A DNA stretch of 40,509 nt from an uncultured beta proteobacterium (GTDB lineage Bacteria > Pseudomonadota > Gammaproteobacteria > Burkholderiales > Burkholderiaceae_B), in contig CAJBTJ010000386.1 in NCBI GenBank assembly GCA_903958565.1, positions 1 through 40,509 of the forward strand. Direction: 5' to 3'. The translations under genes and the position numbers were made by a program. Below are positions 30,093 through 40,074 of this stretch, in pieces (position 1 is the first letter of the stretch; each line of letters begins with the position of its first letter). Below the pieces are notes generated by a model. That model saw only the letters and a list, made by a program, of their open reading frames with translations. It was not told where the DNA came from and ran no database searches.

Positions 30093-30716
30093 TTAACGTG
30101 AATACAGTTCGACGACCATCGATTCGTTGATGTCGCGAGCAACATCTGCACGATCAGGCACTTGCTTAAACGTACCGACGAGCTTGGCGGTATCAACATC
30201 AACCCACTGCGGCAAACCATTGCCTGAAGCAAGGTCCATCGACTCGCGAATGCGCGCTTGTGCTTTTGCCTTTTCGCGGATCGCTACGACGTCGCCTGAC
30301 TTGATCAACATCGAAGGGATGTCTGCCGTGTGGCCGTTGAGTTCAATCGCACGGTGCGAGACCAACTGGCGCGCTTCTGCGCGTGTTGAGCCAAAGCCCA
30401 TACGGTACACAACGTTGTCCAAACGCGACTCTAGCAACTGGATGAGCTGTTCGCCCGTGTTGCCTTTGCGACGCTCGGCTTCTGCAAAATATTTACGGAA
30501 CTGTTTTTCCATAATGCCGTACATGCGCTTGAGCTTTTGCTTTTCGCGCAACTGTAGACCATAGTCTGACGTACGGGCACCTGAAGTGCGACCGTGTTGG
30601 CCAGGCTTAGAATCCAGTTTGCACTTGGAGTCCAGCGAGCGGCGTGCGCTCTTTAGGAAAAGGTCAATACCCTCGCGACGCGAGAGTTTACATTTGGGAC
30701 CGGTATAACGTGCCAT
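30093..30716 (-). CDS. rpsD: 30S ribosomal protein S4
   Basis: 207 residues from the ATG at 30716, preceded by AAGGGGA; the frame continues 14 codons upstream but that part is not S4. S4 is a primary 16S binding protein and, in enteric bacteria, represses its own operon. [23 protein letters not shown] and [26 protein letters not shown] are family landmarks, followed by the S4 RNA-binding domain ([34 protein letters not shown]). No cysteine zinc site is present in the N-terminal region. Confidence 0.99.
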   Translation of the reverse strand: MARYTGPKCKLSRREGIDLFLKSARRSLDSKCKLDSKPGQHGRTSGARTSDYGLQLREKQKLKRMYGIMEKQFRKYFAEAERRKGNTGEQLIQLLESRLDNVVYRMGFGSTRAEARQLVSHRAIELNGHTADIPSMLIKSGDVVAIREKAKAQARIRESMDLASGNGLPQWVDVDTAKLVGTFKQVPDRADVARDINESMVVELYSR

Positions 30717-30727
30717 GTGGGTTCCCC

Positions 30728-31129
30728 TTAGATACGACGACGCTTGGGTGGACGGCAACCGTTGTGCGGCACGGGCGTGATGTCGGCGATGCTCGAGATC
30801 TTGATGCCCAGCGCATTCAACGCACGTACTGAAGATTCGCGGCCTGGGCCTGGGCCCTTGATGCGAACTTCAAGTGTCTTGATACCGTATTCGATGGCCA
30901 GTTTGCCGGCCGTCTCAGCAGCAACCTGCGCTGCAAACGGGGTCGACTTACGTGAGCCTTTGAAACCAGCACCACCGGAGGTCGCCCACGACAAGGCATT
31001 ACCTTGGCGATCGGTGATCGTGATGATGGTGTTGTTAAACGATGCGTGAACGTGCGCAATGCCGTCCGACACATTCTTTTTGACTTTTTTGCGAACGCGG
31101 GTAGCGCCGGCGGTAGAAGCTTTTGCCAT
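30728..31129 (-). CDS. rpsK: 30S ribosomal protein S11
   Basis: 133 residues. S11 forms part of the 30S platform near the E-site mRNA. The start has a Lys-rich tail ([13 protein letters not shown]), then [45 protein letters not shown] and the C-terminal [15 protein letters not shown], all standard. It lies between rpsM (13-bp gap) and rpsD (11-bp gap) in the alpha operon. Confidence 0.99.
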   Translation of the reverse strand: MAKASTAGATRVRKKVKKNVSDGIAHVHASFNNTIITITDRQGNALSWATSGGAGFKGSRKSTPFAAQVAAETAGKLAIEYGIKTLEVRIKGPGPGRESSVRALNALGIKISSIADITPVPHNGCRPPKRRRI

Positions 31130-31142
31130 CTTCTAATCCTTT

Positions 31143-31508
31143 TTATTTCTTCAGGCTTGCAGCAGCGCGACGCGGTCCCTTGCGGGTGCGGGCGTTGGTG
31201 CGAGTGCGTTGACCACGTACGGGCAGGCCGCGCTTGTGGCGCATGCCGCGATACGTTCCGAGGTCGATCAAACGCTTGATCGACAACTGAACTTCACGGC
31301 GCAAATCACCTTCCACCGCAAACACGCCAACGTGCTCGCGGATACGCTCGAGTTCTGCGTCGGTCAGGTCTTTGACCTTCTTCGACAGGGGAACACCAGC
31401 GGCTTCACAGATTTTGCGTGAACGCGTGCGACCGATGCCAAAAATGGCAGTCAGGCCGATTTCGGCGTGCTGATGTGGCGGTATGTTGATGCCAGCAATA
31501 CGGGCCAT
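31143..31508 (-). CDS. rpsM: 30S ribosomal protein S13
   Basis: 121 residues. S13 sits in the 30S head and bridges to the 50S subunit and P-site t[37 protein letters not shown] starts the helix-two-turn-helix fold; [29 protein letters not shown] is the basic C-terminal tail that reaches the tRNA. It is the first gene of the alpha operon, 14 bp after rpmJ. Confidence 0.99.
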   Translation of the reverse strand: MARIAGINIPPHQHAEIGLTAIFGIGRTRSRKICEAAGVPLSKKVKDLTDAELERIREHVGVFAVEGDLRREVQLSIKRLIDLGTYRGMRHKRGLPVRGQRTRTNARTRKGPRRAAASLKK

Positions 31509-31522
31509 AACGATTCCTTGTA

Positions 31523-31636
31523 TTAACCTTGACGCTGCTTATGACGCGGGTCGGTGCAAATAACTCGCACGACGCCGTGACGTTTAATAATCTTGCAATT
31601 GCGGCAAATCCGCTTAACCGATGCCATTACTTTCAT
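31523..31636 (-). CDS. rpmJ: 50S ribosomal protein L36
   Basis: 37 residues, read directly from the minus strand: [17 protein letters not shown], then [19 protein letters not shown]. The Cys-x-x-Cys and the later Cys and His form the zinc ribbon of the zinc-binding (C+) form of L36. It lies between infA (31 bp) and rpsM (14 bp), the standard betaproteobacterial position. It is short enough to be missed by automatic gene calling. Confidence 0.97.
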   Translation of the reverse strand: MKVMASVKRICRNCKIIKRHGVVRVICTDPRHKQRQG

Positions 31637-31667
31637 GGTTGACTCCTGTTATCTGTAACCCGGCCGC

Positions 31668-31886
31668 TCATTTCGAGCGGAATACGATTCTGGCGCGCGT
31701 TAGGTCATAGGGGGTGAGCTCCACTGTGACTTTATCGCCCGGCAAAATCCGGATGTAATGCATGCGCATCTTGCCGGAAATATGCCCCAACACTACATGG
31801 CCATTTTCTAGCTTGACACGGAAAGTTGCGTTGGGAAGATTCTCAAGAATCTCACCCTGCATCTGAATGACGTCGTCCTTTGACAT
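31668..31886 (-). CDS. infA: Translation initiation factor IF-1
   Basis: 72 residues, one OB fold. IF-1 binds the 30S A site and supports IF-2 and IF-3 during initiation. [70 protein letters not shown]-type landmarks are complete (the first part, [14 protein letters not shown] and the C-terminal [13 protein letters not shown] are seen). It lies 9 bp after secY, as in other Burkholderiales where infA belongs to the spc cluster. Confidence 0.98.
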   Translation of the reverse strand: MSKDDVIQMQGEILENLPNATFRVKLENGHVVLGHISGKMRMHYIRILPGDKVTVELTPYDLTRARIVFRSK

Positions 31887-31895
31887 TGCTCTCGC

Positions 31896-33221
31896 TTATC
31901 TCATTGGCATATTCGCGCCCTTGAAGTTAGCCTTCTTGAGCAGTGAATCGTACTGGTGAGACATCATGTAGGCCTGAACCTGAGCCATGAAGTCCATCGT
32001 AACTACAACAATAATCAGCAAAGAGGTGCCGCCAAAATAAAACGGTACATTCCAACGCATGACCAAGAACTCCGGTAACAAGCACACCAACGTGATGTAC
32101 AAGGCACCAGCCAAGGTCAATCGCATCAAAATCTTGTCAATGAATTTAGCGGTCTGTTCGCCTGGACGAATCCCTGGAACAAACGCGCCGCTCTTCTTAA
32201 GGTTATCTGCTGTCTCGCGACTGTTGAACACCAGCGCTGTATAGAAGAAACAGAAGAAAATAATAGCGGTTGCGTACAACGTGATGTAGAGGGGTTGGCG
32301 TGGCGCAAGTGCTGCCGCCAAATCACCCAACCAACGCATGCCTTCGGTGTTCGAGAACCAGCTGGTAATCGTTGCTGGGAACAAAATAATCGAAGACGCA
32401 AAAATTGGAGGGATCACACCTGCCATGTTTAGCTTCAGTGGCAAGTGCGACGTTTGTCCGCCGTACACCTTGTTACCCACCTGACGCTTGGCGTAGTTAA
32501 CCGTGATCTTGCGCTGTCCACGCTCAACCAACACCACGAAGGCGGTCACGAGCACAGAGAGGGCAACGATAAACAGCGCGGAAAAACCCGACATCGCATT
32601 CGTACGAACTAAATCCAACAGCCCTGCCAGCGCGCTCGGCAGGCCGGCGACAATTCCCGCGAAAATTAGGATGGAGATACCGTTACCTAAGCCGCGCTCC
32701 GTAATTTGTTCACCAAGCCACATCACAAACATCGTGCCGGTTACTAAGGTCACGACCGTCGTAAGGCGGAACATGACGCCGGCATCAATCACTAAGCCTG
32801 GTTGGGACTCAAGTGCAACCGAAATACCAATCGCCTGAACCAACGCTAACGCAACAGTGCCGTAGCGGGTGTACTGCGTAATCTTGCGACGGCCAGCTTC
32901 ACCGTCTTTCTTGATGGTTTCAAGCGTCGGCACAACGACCGACATCAGCTGCATGATGATCGACGCAGAAATGTAAGGCATGATGCCCAACGCGAAAATC
33001 GAGAAGCGCGCCAAGGCACCGCCCGAGAACATGTTGAACAAGCCGAGAATTCCACCCTGATTTTCGCGGAACAAGTCTGCGAGCGCATCTGGGTTGATGC
33101 CCGGAACAGGAATATGCGTGCCCAGGCGGTAAACCACCAAAGCGAGCACCAGGAACACGAGACGGCGCTTTAAATCGCCGTAACGTGGGCCTGCTTTTCC
33201 TGCGGGTTGTGCTGTCGCCAT
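31896..33221 (-). CDS. secY: Protein translocase subunit SecY
   Basis: 441 residues, ten predicted membrane helices. SecY is the channel through which the Sec system exports or inserts proteins. The N-terminal helix and plug region ([48 protein letters not shown]), the cytoplasmic loop [14 protein letters not shown] and the C-terminal [27 protein letters not shown] are family landmarks. It lies between rplO and infA and serves the exported proteins found elsewhere in the window, such as cytochrome c4, Bug and the lipoproteins. Confidence 0.99.
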   Translation of the reverse strand: MATAQPAGKAGPRYGDLKRRLVFLVLALVVYRLGTHIPVPGINPDALADLFRENQGGILGLFNMFSGGALARFSIFALGIMPYISASIIMQLMSVVVPTLETIKKDGEAGRRKITQYTRYGTVALALVQAIGISVALESQPGLVIDAGVMFRLTTVVTLVTGTMFVMWLGEQITERGLGNGISILIFAGIVAGLPSALAGLLDLVRTNAMSGFSALFIVALSVLVTAFVVLVERGQRKITVNYAKRQVGNKVYGGQTSHLPLKLNMAGVIPPIFASSIILFPATITSWFSNTEGMRWLGDLAAALAPRQPLYITLYATAIIFFCFFYTALVFNSRETADNLKKSGAFVPGIRPGEQTAKFIDKILMRLTLAGALYITLVCLLPEFLVMRWNVPFYFGGTSLLIIVVVTMDFMAQVQAYMMSHQYDSLLKKANFKGANMPMR

Positions 33222-33234
33222 TCTTTAATCCGTC

Positions 33235-33675
33235 TTAAGCAATCGTGCCGCCAGCGGCTTCGATCGAAGCACGCGCGCCAGCTGTTGCGCCAATACCCTT
33301 GAGGGTAACTTTGCGTGACAACTCGCCCGACTTAAACACTTTGACGTAGCGCACCTGCGTACCCACTACGCCAGCCTGTTTCAACACTTGCACGTCGATT
33401 TCGTCGACGGGCAGGGCTTGAAGATCAGACAAACGCACTTGCGCGTACAGATGGTCATCCAAAATAGAAAAGCCGCGCTTAGGCAAACGGCGCTGCAAAG
33501 GCATTTGACCGCCCTCAAAGCCTACTTTATGAAAGCCGCCAGCGCGCGAGCTCTGACCTTTGTGACCGCGACCAGCGGTTTTACCTAAACCCGAGCCAAT
33601 ACCACGACCAACACGACGCTTTGCGTGTGTCGAGCCAACGGCAGGCTTGAGCGTATTCAGTTGAGTAATCGACAT
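33235..33675 (-). CDS. rplO: 50S ribosomal protein L15
   Basis: 146 residues. L15 is a late-assembling 50S protein with a long extended N-terminal arm. The arm is clear: [36 protein letters not shown] in pieces, then [18 protein letters not shown], and the C-terminal globular part ending in the repeated [10 protein letters not shown]. It lies 11 bp after rpmD and 13 bp before secY in the spc operon. Confidence 0.99.
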   Translation of the reverse strand: MSITQLNTLKPAVGSTHAKRRVGRGIGSGLGKTAGRGHKGQSSRAGGFHKVGFEGGQMPLQRRLPKRGFSILDDHLYAQVRLSDLQALPVDEIDVQVLKQAGVVGTQVRYVKVFKSGELSRKVTLKGIGATAGARASIEAAGGTIA

Positions 33676-33686
33676 CGTGATTCCTT

Positions 33687-33872
33687 TCAGACTTCCGAGA
33701 CGGTCACGAGATAATCAACTTTGTTGATCATCCCGCGAACTTCGGGAGTGTCTTTGAGCACTTTGCTGCTGTTGAGACGACGCAAACCCAGGCCACGAAC
33801 GGTGTCGCGGTGGTCTTGCTTTGTACCAATGGTCGAACGGACCAATGTGACTTTGACTTGTTTATCAGCCAT
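33687..33872 (-). CDS. rpmD: 50S ribosomal protein L30
   Basis: 61 residues, the usual bacterial length. L30 is a small alpha/beta protein on the 50S solvent side. [30 protein letters not shown] and the C-terminal [14 protein letters not shown] match the family. It follows rpsE by only 3 bp, so the pair is probably translationally coupled, and precedes rplO. Confidence 0.98.
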   Translation of the reverse strand: MADKQVKVTLVRSTIGTKQDHRDTVRGLGLRRLNSSKVLKDTPEVRGMINKVDYLVTVSEV

Positions 33873-33875
33873 GAC

Positions 33876-34394
33876 TTACCCCAGAATCTCTTCGACGGTT
33901 TTGCCGCGTTTTGCAGCAACTTCCGACGGGGTGAGGGATGCGCGCAAGCCGTTAAGCGTTGCACGTACCATGTTGTAAGGGTTGCTCGAGCCGAGGCTTT
34001 TCGCCACGACGTTACGCACGCCCATCACATCAAAAATTGCGCGCATGGGGCCGCCGGCGATCACGCCAGTACCTTCTGCCGCAGGCGAAATCAGCACTGT
34101 TGAGGCGCCATGCTTACCAACCACGGTATGGTGGAGCGTGCCGTTCTTCAACGAAACTTTAAACATCTCGCGACGTGCTTGTTCCATTGCTTTTTGTACT
34201 GACACTGGCACTTCACGTGCTTTACCTTTGCCCATACCGACACGTCCATCGCCGTCGCCCACAACAGTCAGCGCAGCAAAGCTCATTGTGCGACCGCCCT
34301 TAACGACTTTGCTGACGCGATTAACCGCGATCATCTTTTCGCGAAGACCGTCGTCACGCTCTTCAGGACCGTTCTTGCGTTGTTCTTTAGCCAT
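33876..34394 (-). CDS. rpsE: 30S ribosomal protein S5
   Basis: 172 residues. S5 lines the mRNA entry site and contributes to decoding accuracy. The N-terminal dsRNA-binding-like domain reads [47 protein letters not shown] in segments, and the C-terminal domain has [47 protein letters not shown]. It lies between rplR (15 bp) and rpmD (3 bp). Confidence 0.99.
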   Translation of the reverse strand: MAKEQRKNGPEERDDGLREKMIAVNRVSKVVKGGRTMSFAALTVVGDGDGRVGMGKGKAREVPVSVQKAMEQARREMFKVSLKNGTLHHTVVGKHGASTVLISPAAEGTGVIAGGPMRAIFDVMGVRNVVAKSLGSSNPYNMVRATLNGLRASLTPSEVAAKRGKTVEEILG

Positions 34395-34409
34395 TTGACT
34401 GTTCCTCGC

Positions 34410-34775
34410 TTAAAACTTCAGGCCGGCTTCACGCGCGGCATCGGCCAGGGCTTTAACACGGCCGTGGTATCGGAAACCCGAACGATCAAAAGCGACAAGC
34501 TCAATACCGGCAGCTTTTGCTTTCTCTGCGACGCGCTTGCCCACCAGTGTTGCAGCGGCAGCATTGCCACCACCACCAGTTTGGCCAGCGAGCTGCTGAC
34601 GCACTTCTGCTTCAACCGTTGAGGCTGAAACAAGGATGCGATCGCCTTCAGGCGAAATAATGTTTGCGTAGATGTGCAGATTCGAGCGGAAAATCTGGAG
34701 GCGATTAACTCGCAACTCGGTGATTTTCTTACGCGTCGGTACGGCACGACGCAAACGGGAAATTTTTTTGTCCAT
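34410..34775 (-). CDS. rplR: 50S ribosomal protein L18
   Basis: 121 residues. L18 binds 5S rRNA and joins it to the 50S central protuberance with L5. Landmarks are the basic start [38 protein letters not shown], and the C-terminal [27 protein letters not shown]. It lies between rplF (21 bp) and rpsE. Confidence 0.99.
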   Translation of the reverse strand: MDKKISRLRRAVPTRKKITELRVNRLQIFRSNLHIYANIISPEGDRILVSASTVEAEVRQQLAGQTGGGGNAAAATLVGKRVAEKAKAAGIELVAFDRSGFRYHGRVKALADAAREAGLKF

Positions 34776-34796
34776 GATGTTTCCTTGTTTGCGCGA

Positions 34797-35330
34797 TTAT
34801 TTCTTCTTGGTTTCTTTAATGATGACGTGCTCGTCAACATAACGAACGCCCTTGCCCTTGTAGGGCTCTGGCGGACGATATGCGCGAATCTCTGCAGCCA
34901 CCTGTCCAACAACTTGTTTGTTGGAGCCCTTGAGAACGATTTCCGTCTGTGTTGGGCATTCGGCTTTTACACCGGCAGGCATTGGATGCACGACATCGTG
35001 CGAAAAGCCAAGTTGCAATTTGATCGCGTTGCCTTGAATAGCGGCGCGGTAACCCACACCAACAAGCGTCAACTTACGCTCAAAGCCTTTGCTGACACCG
35101 GTGACCATGTTGGCAACTAAAGCACGAAGCGTGCCCGACATTGCCTTGGCCTGACGCGAATCATTGGCAACGATGAACGACAGCTTACCTGCGTCTTCGT
35201 TGACGATCACATCGCCGTTCAGTGTCTGCGTCAGGGAGCCCAATGGGCCTTTGACGGTGATCAGATCGGACTGTATTGAAGCCTCTACGCCCTTGGGCAG
35301 TTCGACTGGATATTTTGCGATACGTGACAT
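34797..35330 (-). CDS. rplF: 50S ribosomal protein L6
   Basis: 177 residues, two repeated alpha/beta domains. L6 sits near the factor-binding site at the base of the L7/L12 stalk. [19 protein letters not shown] opens the first domain; [22 protein letters not shown] and [19 protein letters not shown] mark the junction, and [16 protein letters not shown] with KKK ends the second. It lies between rpsH (12 bp) and rplR. Confidence 0.99.
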   Translation of the reverse strand: MSRIAKYPVELPKGVEASIQSDLITVKGPLGSLTQTLNGDVIVNEDAGKLSFIVANDSRQAKAMSGTLRALVANMVTGVSKGFERKLTLVGVGYRAAIQGNAIKLQLGFSHDVVHPMPAGVKAECPTQTEIVLKGSNKQVVGQVAAEIRAYRPPEPYKGKGVRYVDEHVIIKETKKK

Positions 35331-35342
35331 TAGGTTCTCTCC

Positions 35343-35738
35343 TTAAGCCACGTAGCAGAGCACTTCGCCGCCCACGCCATTGGCGCGTGCTTTGCGATCA
35401 GTCATCACACCACGCGAAGTGGAAACGATGGCGACACCCAGGCCGTTCATAACCTGAGGAATACTCCCGTGACCTTTGTAAATACGTAGGCCAGGACGCG
35501 AGACGCGTTCGATGCGCTCTATCACTGGGCGGCCAGCGTAATACTTAAGGGTGATTTCGAGTTCTGGCTTTTGGGCCGTACCCTTGATCTGAAAACCATC
35601 GACATAACCTTCGTCCTGAAGCACGGCAGCAATCGCTGCCTTAAGCTTGGAGGAGGGCATGGTCACCGATGTCTTATCTACCTGCTGCGCATTGCGAATG
35701 CGAGTCAGCATATCGGCGATTGGGTCGCTCATGCTCAT
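35343..35738 (-). CDS. rpsH: 30S ribosomal protein S8
   Basis: 131 residues. S8 is a primary 16S binding protein for the central domain and, in E. coli, the translational repressor of the spc operon. [33 protein letters not shown] and the C-terminal [32 protein letters not shown] are diagnostic. It lies between rpsN (11 bp) and rplF. Whether S8 autoregulates here cannot be seen from sequence. Confidence 0.99.
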   Translation of the reverse strand: MSMSDPIADMLTRIRNAQQVDKTSVTMPSSKLKAAIAAVLQDEGYVDGFQIKGTAQKPELEITLKYYAGRPVIERIERVSRPGLRIYKGHGSIPQVMNGLGVAIVSTSRGVMTDRKARANGVGGEVLCYVA

Positions 35739-35749
35739 GTTTTATTCTC

Positions 35750-36055
35750 CTACCAGCTAGCTTTGGTCATGCCGGGGATTTCACCCTTCATAGCCAATTC
35801 GCGCAGTTTCATGCGGCCAAGTCCGAACTTGCTGAATACTCCGCGAGCCCGTCCCGTGATCAAGCAGCGGTTACGCTGGCGAACTGGGCTTGCGTTGCGT
35901 GGAAGCTGTTGCATTTTAAGGCGTGCTTCGTAACGCTCTTCGTCGGTCTTGGTTGAATCTTCGATGATTGCCCTGAGGGCAGCGCGCTTAGCAGCAAATT
36001 TCTCTACTGTTTTAGTGCGCTTTACATCGCGATTGATCATTGATAGTTTAGCCAC
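35750..36055 (-). CDS. rpsN: 30S ribosomal protein S14
   Basis: 101 residues, the long zinc-free (C-minus) form: the CxxC pairs of the short form are missing and the C-terminal half reads [40 protein letters not shown]14 lies in the 30S head near the A-site tRNA. It lies between rplE (11 bp) and rpsH. The zinc-free S14 occurs with a zinc-type L36 in the same cluster. Confidence 0.99.
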   Translation of the reverse strand: MAKLSMINRDVKRTKTVEKFAAKRAALRAIIEDSTKTDEERYEARLKMQQLPRNASPVRQRNRCLITGRARGVFSKFGLGRMKLRELAMKGEIPGMTKASW

Positions 36056-36066
36056 GTCTGCGCCCC

Positions 36067-36606
36067 TTAGTTGCGGAACGGGAAGCTAAACGCTGTCAAC
36101 AGCGCCTTGGCTTCTTCGTCGGTCTTCGCGGTGGTGGTGATGCTGATGTTCATCCCACGCAACACGTCAATTTTGTCGTATTCGATTTCGGGGAAAATAA
36201 TCTGCTCTTTCACACCGATGTTGTAATTACCACGGCCGTCAAACGCACGGCCCGAAATTCCGCGGAAGTCGCGTACGCGTGGCAACGCCACAGACACGAG
36301 ACGGTCGATGAATTCGTACATGCGCTGACCACGCAATGTCACCATGCAACCAATCGGATAGTCTTCGCGGATTTTGAAACCCGCGATAGCCTTCTTGGTT
36401 TTTGTGACAACGGGCTTTTGGCCGGCGATCTTGGTGAGGTCTGATACAGCGTGCTCGATGACTTTTTTATCAGCGACGGCCTCAGACACACCCATGTTGA
36501 GCGTGACCTTAGTAATACGCGGCACTTGCATCACACATTTGTAGCCGAACTGCTCACGCAGTTGCGGTGCAATTTTTTGCTGGTAGAGCTCTTGGAAACG
36601 TGACAT
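36067..36606 (-). CDS. rplE: 50S ribosomal protein L5
   Basis: 179 residues. L5 binds 5S rRNA and contacts P-site t[51 protein letters not shown]-like [19 protein letters not shown], and the C-terminal [28 protein letters not shown] are family landmarks. It lies between rplX (11 bp) and rpsN. Confidence 0.99.
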   Translation of the reverse strand: MSRFQELYQQKIAPQLREQFGYKCVMQVPRITKVTLNMGVSEAVADKKVIEHAVSDLTKIAGQKPVVTKTKKAIAGFKIREDYPIGCMVTLRGQRMYEFIDRLVSVALPRVRDFRGISGRAFDGRGNYNIGVKEQIIFPEIEYDKIDVLRGMNISITTTAKTDEEAKALLTAFSFPFRN

Positions 36607-36617
36607 GTTGAGCTCCC

Positions 36618-36938
36618 TTATGCTTTCGCGCCAACGGGCTCGCCGCTGGAACGATAAACACGAACTTTACGACCGTCGACTTCTTGAATGCCGACGCGTT
36701 CACCCTTGCCAGTGGCTGGGTTGAACAGTGCGATGTTCGAAATATGGATAGGCATTGTTTTTTCGATAATGCCGCCGGTTGTGCCCTGCGTGGGGTTCGG
36801 GCGTACATGCTTTTTAACCATGTTGATGCCTTCGACGAGCACATGGTCTGCATCGATACGCTCAAGCACGGTACCGCGACGCTTTTTGTCACGACCCGTC
36901 AAAACGATCACTTCGTCGCCTTTGCGAATTTTGTTCAT
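36618..36938 (-). CDS. rplX: 50S ribosomal protein L24
   Basis: 106 residues. L24 starts 50S assembly and lies beside the exit tunnel. The N-terminal KOW motif is clear ([22 protein letters not shown]), followed by [32 protein letters not shown]. It lies 9 bp after rplN and 11 bp before rplE. Confidence 0.99.
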   Translation of the reverse strand: MNKIRKGDEVIVLTGRDKKRRGTVLERIDADHVLVEGINMVKKHVRPNPTQGTTGGIIEKTMPIHISNIALFNPATGKGERVGIQEVDGRKVRVYRSSGEPVGAKA

Positions 36939-36947
36939 GTCGGCTCC

Positions 36948-37316
36948 TTACAGTACTTCAGGCGCCAAGGACACGATCTTCATGAACTTCTCGCCACGCA
37001 ATTCGCGAGTGACGGGTCCAAAGATGCGCGTGCCGATGGGCTCGAGCTTGGCGTTGAGCAATACGGCGGCATTGCCACCGAAACGAATAAGCGAACCGTC
37101 TTTACGACGGACGCCTTTTGCCGTACGAACGACGACTGCGTTGTAGATCTCGCCTTTTTTGACGCGGCCACGGGGGGCGGCATCTTTGACGGTCACTTTG
37201 ATAACGTCGCCGATAGCGGCATAACGGCGCTTGGAACCGCCGAGCACTTTAATGCACATGACAGAGCGTGCACCAGTGTTATCGGCCACGTCCAGCGTGG
37301 TCTGCATTTGGATCAT
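36948..37316 (-). CDS. rplN: 50S ribosomal protein L14
   Basis: 122 residues, the usual length. L14 contacts 16S rRNA at the intersubunit face. [33 protein letters not shown], then [28 protein letters not shown], and the C-terminal [24 protein letters not shown] are complete. It is the first gene of the spc operon. Upstream is a 287-bp gap and then an opposite-strand aldehyde dehydrogenase gene instead of rpsQ. Confidence 0.99.
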   Translation of the reverse strand: MIQMQTTLDVADNTGARSVMCIKVLGGSKRRYAAIGDVIKVTVKDAAPRGRVKKGEIYNAVVVRTAKGVRRKDGSLIRFGGNAAVLLNAKLEPIGTRIFGPVTRELRGEKFMKIVSLAPEVL

Positions 37317-37603
37317 GATTTTTCCTGTTCCAACTTAACCAACTCATCTGCTTGCCTTTCAGCTTGCAGCCAAATCAGTCAGTTTTGGTCCCGTTAGGTG
37401 CCACAGAGCACCCTGGGTTGAAATCTGCTAAACAATCTTTCTGCTTTTATCGGCGGCTTGGCTAAGAACCTAGTGGTCTCAGGCCTGACCGCGCAAGAAA
37501 TGCGGGAAAGCCGTGCAGTATATCCCGATATTTTTTTTTGTGCAAGTCTTTCGAACTTGTGTCATATTACCAACATTGGAAGCAACCATCGGGATCTAAC
37601 TGT
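37317..37603. promoter_or_regulatory. Divergent region between rplN (spc operon) and the ALDH gene
   Basis: 287 bp with no credible gene. It must hold an spc promoter on the minus strand and the ALDH promoter on the plus strand. A minus-strand candidate is TTGCGC and TAGGTT, 18 bp apart near 37470-37500, but it is weak. Dyads seen are AGGTGC/GCACCT-like near 37396-37412 (5-bp core GGTGC/GCACC), the palindrome TCAGGCCTGA (37479-37488), ATATCCCGATAT (37520-37531) followed by nine T, and CAAGT/ACTTG at 37543-37559. None identifies a known regulator. Confidence 0.45.
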
Positions 37604-39031
37604 ATGTACGAAAAACTGTCGCTTTACATCAACGGTCAATTTGTCTCTGGCGAAGGCCGCAAGACGCAGGACGTGATCAATCCAGCTACGCAAGACGTGC
37701 TGGGCCAGCTACCCCATGCCTCGAATGCCGATCTGGATATGGCCCTCCAGGCTGCCGAAAAGGCTTTCACAACCTGGAAAAAGTCGTCCCCAATGGACCG
37801 GTCGGCCATCCTGCGTAAGGTTGGCCAGCTGACGCGAGACCGCGCAAAGGAAATCGCCCGGAACATGACGCTTGACCAGGGAAAACCCTTGGCAGAGGCT
37901 CTCGGCGAGGTCGTTGGCTGTGCGGACCACTGCGACTGGCACGCCGAGGAGTGTCGCCGCATTTATGGTCGAGTCGTGCTGCCCCGCAGCTCAGACGTGC
38001 GTCAGCTTGTCCTCAAGGAGCCCATCGGGGTGTGTGTAGCCTTCACCCCTTGGAACTTCCCGTATAACCAAGCCATTCGTAAAATTTGCGCGGCCGTGGG
38101 TTCCGGCTGCACGATTATTCTGAAAGGACCAGAGGATTCGCCCAGTGCCGTGATGGCGATCGCTCAGATGTTCCATGACGCCGGACTACCACCGGGCGTG
38201 TTGAACCTCGTGTGGGGCGAACCCGCCAAGGTGTCGGACTACCTGATTCGCTCACCTATTTCACGTAAGGTGTCCTTCACTGGCTCGGTTCCTGTTGGCA
38301 AGCAGCTTGCCGCTTTGGCCGGTGCCCACATGAAACGCGTCACGATGGAGCTAGGTGGCCACTCGCCCGTATTGGTGTTTGACGATGCGGACATTGATCG
38401 CGCTGCCACCATGTTGGCTAAGTTCAAGATTCGTAATGCCGGTCAGGTGTGCGTATCACCTACGCGCTTCTATGTTCAAAAGAAAGCCTACGACAAGTTT
38501 CTAGCGAAGTTCACCGACGTTCTAAAGAACGTCAAAATGGGCAATGGCTTGGAAGATGGCGTTGAAATGGGTCCGCTTGCACACGAGCGGCGCGTGCCTG
38601 CCATTGCGCGCTTCGTCGAAGACGCACGCAAGCGCGGCGCGAAGATCGAGATTGGTGGCGATGCGCCATCGGGTAAAGGTTTTTTCTTTCCGCCAACCGT
38701 CATCACCGGCCTAAAAGACGATGCCATGCTGATGAACGAAGAGCCCTTTGGTCCCATCGCACCTGTTGTTCCATTTAACGATATAGACGAAGTGATCGCA
38801 CGTGCTAACAGCCTGCCCTTCGGCTTGTCGAGCTATGTGTTCACAAATTCGTTACAGACGGCCACCAAGGTGTCTAACTCTATTGAGGCCGGCATGGTGA
38901 ACATCAACCACTTTGGCAGTGCTCTACCTGAAACACCTTTCGGTGGTATTAAGGATAGCGGCATTGGTAGTGAGGGTGGTGCGGAAACGTTTGACGGATA
39001 TCTTGTCACGAAGTTTGTGACGCATATCTAA
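37604..39031 (+). CDS. NAD(P)-dependent aldehyde dehydrogenase (succinate-semialdehyde dehydrogenase-like)
   Basis: 475 residues from the ATG at 37604; the frame is open further upstream, but that extension has no family character. It oxidises an aldehyde to the acid with NAD(P)+. Asn151 in TPWNFPYNQ, Glu249 in [13 protein letters not shown] and nucleophile Cys283 in [14 protein letters not shown] form the active site; EEPFGP and the C-terminal [15 protein letters not shown] are present. The domain order resembles succinate-semialdehyde or aldehyde dehydrogenases of the GabD/AldA group, but the substrate is not proven. It stands alone on the plus strand inside the ribosomal cluster. Confidence 0.95.
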   Translation: MYEKLSLYINGQFVSGEGRKTQDVINPATQDVLGQLPHASNADLDMALQAAEKAFTTWKKSSPMDRSAILRKVGQLTRDRAKEIARNMTLDQGKPLAEALGEVVGCADHCDWHAEECRRIYGRVVLPRSSDVRQLVLKEPIGVCVAFTPWNFPYNQAIRKICAAVGSGCTIILKGPEDSPSAVMAIAQMFHDAGLPPGVLNLVWGEPAKVSDYLIRSPISRKVSFTGSVPVGKQLAALAGAHMKRVTMELGGHSPVLVFDDADIDRAATMLAKFKIRNAGQVCVSPTRFYVQKKAYDKFLAKFTDVLKNVKMGNGLEDGVEMGPLAHERRVPAIARFVEDARKRGAKIEIGGDAPSGKGFFFPPTVITGLKDDAMLMNEEPFGPIAPVVPFNDIDEVIARANSLPFGLSSYVFTNSLQTATKVSNSIEAGMVNINHFGSALPETPFGGIKDSGIGSEGGAETFDGYLVTKFVTHI

Positions 39032-39174
39032 GTAGTCGATTGGGTGCAGGGTACACGGCAACTCCGTGACTACTGCACGCAGGTTGAAAAAAGCAAAAAC
39101 GCGACGAATAAAATCGTCGCGTTTTTGTTTAGTCTAACAGCAACCGTTATTTGCGCAGCTTCGCGCAAACGCGT
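39032..39174. other. Convergent ALDH-rpsQ gap
   Basis: 143 bp between the convergent ALDH and rpsQ genes. Apart from the long terminator hairpin at 39094-39127, I see no gene, tRNA or repeat in it. Confidence 0.7.
39094..39127. terminator. Perfect bidirectional terminator between ALDH and rpsQ
   Basis: CAAAAACGCGACGA and TCGTCGCGTTTTTG form a perfect 14-bp stem with a 6-nt loop (ATAAAA). Each strand ends in a T tract, so it can stop transcription from both the ALDH gene (plus) and the S10 operon (minus). Confidence 0.9.
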
Positions 39175-39453
39175 TTAAATCACGCGTGCGGCTTCGATCA
39201 ACTTCGTTGCGGTCCAGGATTTGGAACGCGAAATTGGACGGCCTTCAGCAATCTCAACGGTATCGCCTTCGTTGAACTGATTGGTTTCGTCATGAGCCTT
39301 GTACTTGGCAGAGCGCATGATGATCTTGCCAAGCACTGGGTGCTTAACGCGACGCTCGACCAGCACGACAATGGTTTTTTCCATCTTGTTGCTGACGACT
39401 TTACCAACCAGCGTACGCTGACGCTTTGGTTTTGTAGTTTGAGCTGTGGTCAT
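39175..39453 (-). CDS. rpsQ: 30S ribosomal protein S17
   Basis: 92 residues with an N-terminal basic extension ([14 protein letters not shown]) before the OB fold. S17 is an early 16S binding protein. [29 protein letters not shown] and [18 protein letters not shown] are family landmarks. It is the last gene of the S10 operon here, followed by a terminator, whereas the spc operon normally continues directly. Its ATG lies one base after the rpmC stop. Confidence 0.98.
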   Translation of the reverse strand: MTTAQTTKPKRQRTLVGKVVSNKMEKTIVVLVERRVKHPVLGKIIMRSAKYKAHDETNQFNEGDTVEIAEGRPISRSKSWTATKLIEAARVI

Positions 39454-39454
39454 A

Positions 39455-39646
39455 TTATTTTCCCGCCTTCTCAGTCATCAAGGTGCGTACGCGTGCGATA
39501 TCGCGACGTACTTTACCAATTTGAGTGTGGTTGGTGAGCTGTTGGGTTGCACGCTGCATACGCAGACCGAATTGAGCCTTCAAGAGGCTCTCAAGTTCTT
39601 GTCCGAGTTCTGCAACAGATTTTGCACGAAGTTCGCTTGCTTTCAT
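39455..39646 (-). CDS. rpmC: 50S ribosomal protein L29
   Basis: 63 residues, the usual length. L29 sits at the exit tunnel and helps recruit signal recognition particle and trigger factor. [31 protein letters not shown] and the C-terminal [15 protein letters not shown] are standard. It lies 9 bp after rplP and abuts rpsQ. Confidence 0.98.
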   Translation of the reverse strand: MKASELRAKSVAELGQELESLLKAQFGLRMQRATQQLTNHTQIGKVRRDIARVRTLMTEKAGK

Positions 39647-39655
39647 ATCGTTTCC

Positions 39656-40072
39656 TTAAGCTCCGATGTGACGCGCGACGAACGTGGTCGAGATCGGCAA
39701 TTTCGCAGCAGCGAGGCGGAAAGCCTCGCGCGCGATTTCTTCACTCACACCTTCCATTTCGTACAGCACTTTGCCGGGCTGAATTTCAGCAACCCAGTAT
39801 TCAGGGTTACCTTTACCGTTACCCATCCGAACTTCCGCAGGCTTTTGTGAAATTGGCTTGTCAGGGAAGATACGAATCCAGATACGACCACCACGTTTAA
39901 TGTGGCGGTTAATGGCACGACGGGCTGATTCGATTTGACGAGCCGTCAGGCGGCCGCGACCGGTTGCCTTAAGACCATACTCACCAAACGAAACGTTAGC
40001 GCCGCGCGTAGCCAGGCCGGTATTACGGCCCTTCTGCTCTTTGCGATATTTCCTGCGTGCTGGTTGCAGCAT
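39656..40072 (-). CDS. rplP: 50S ribosomal protein L16
   Basis: 138 residues. L16 organises the peptidyl-transferase region and the A-site tRNA elbow contact. [36 protein letters not shown], then [47 protein letters not shown]-like sequence and [26 protein letters not shown] are diagnostic. It starts 2 bp after the rpsC stop and is likely translationally coupled to it. Confidence 0.99.
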   Translation of the reverse strand: MLQPARRKYRKEQKGRNTGLATRGANVSFGEYGLKATGRGRLTARQIESARRAINRHIKRGGRIWIRIFPDKPISQKPAEVRMGNGKGNPEYWVAEIQPGKVLYEMEGVSEEIAREAFRLAAAKLPISTTFVARHIGA

Positions 40073-40074
40073 GC

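Noticed and set aside
36684-37397. Long plus-strand open frame opposite rplX and rplN
   Set aside because: It is antisense to two certain ribosomal protein genes, has no recognisable domain or ribosome binding site, and its composition mirrors the genes below it.
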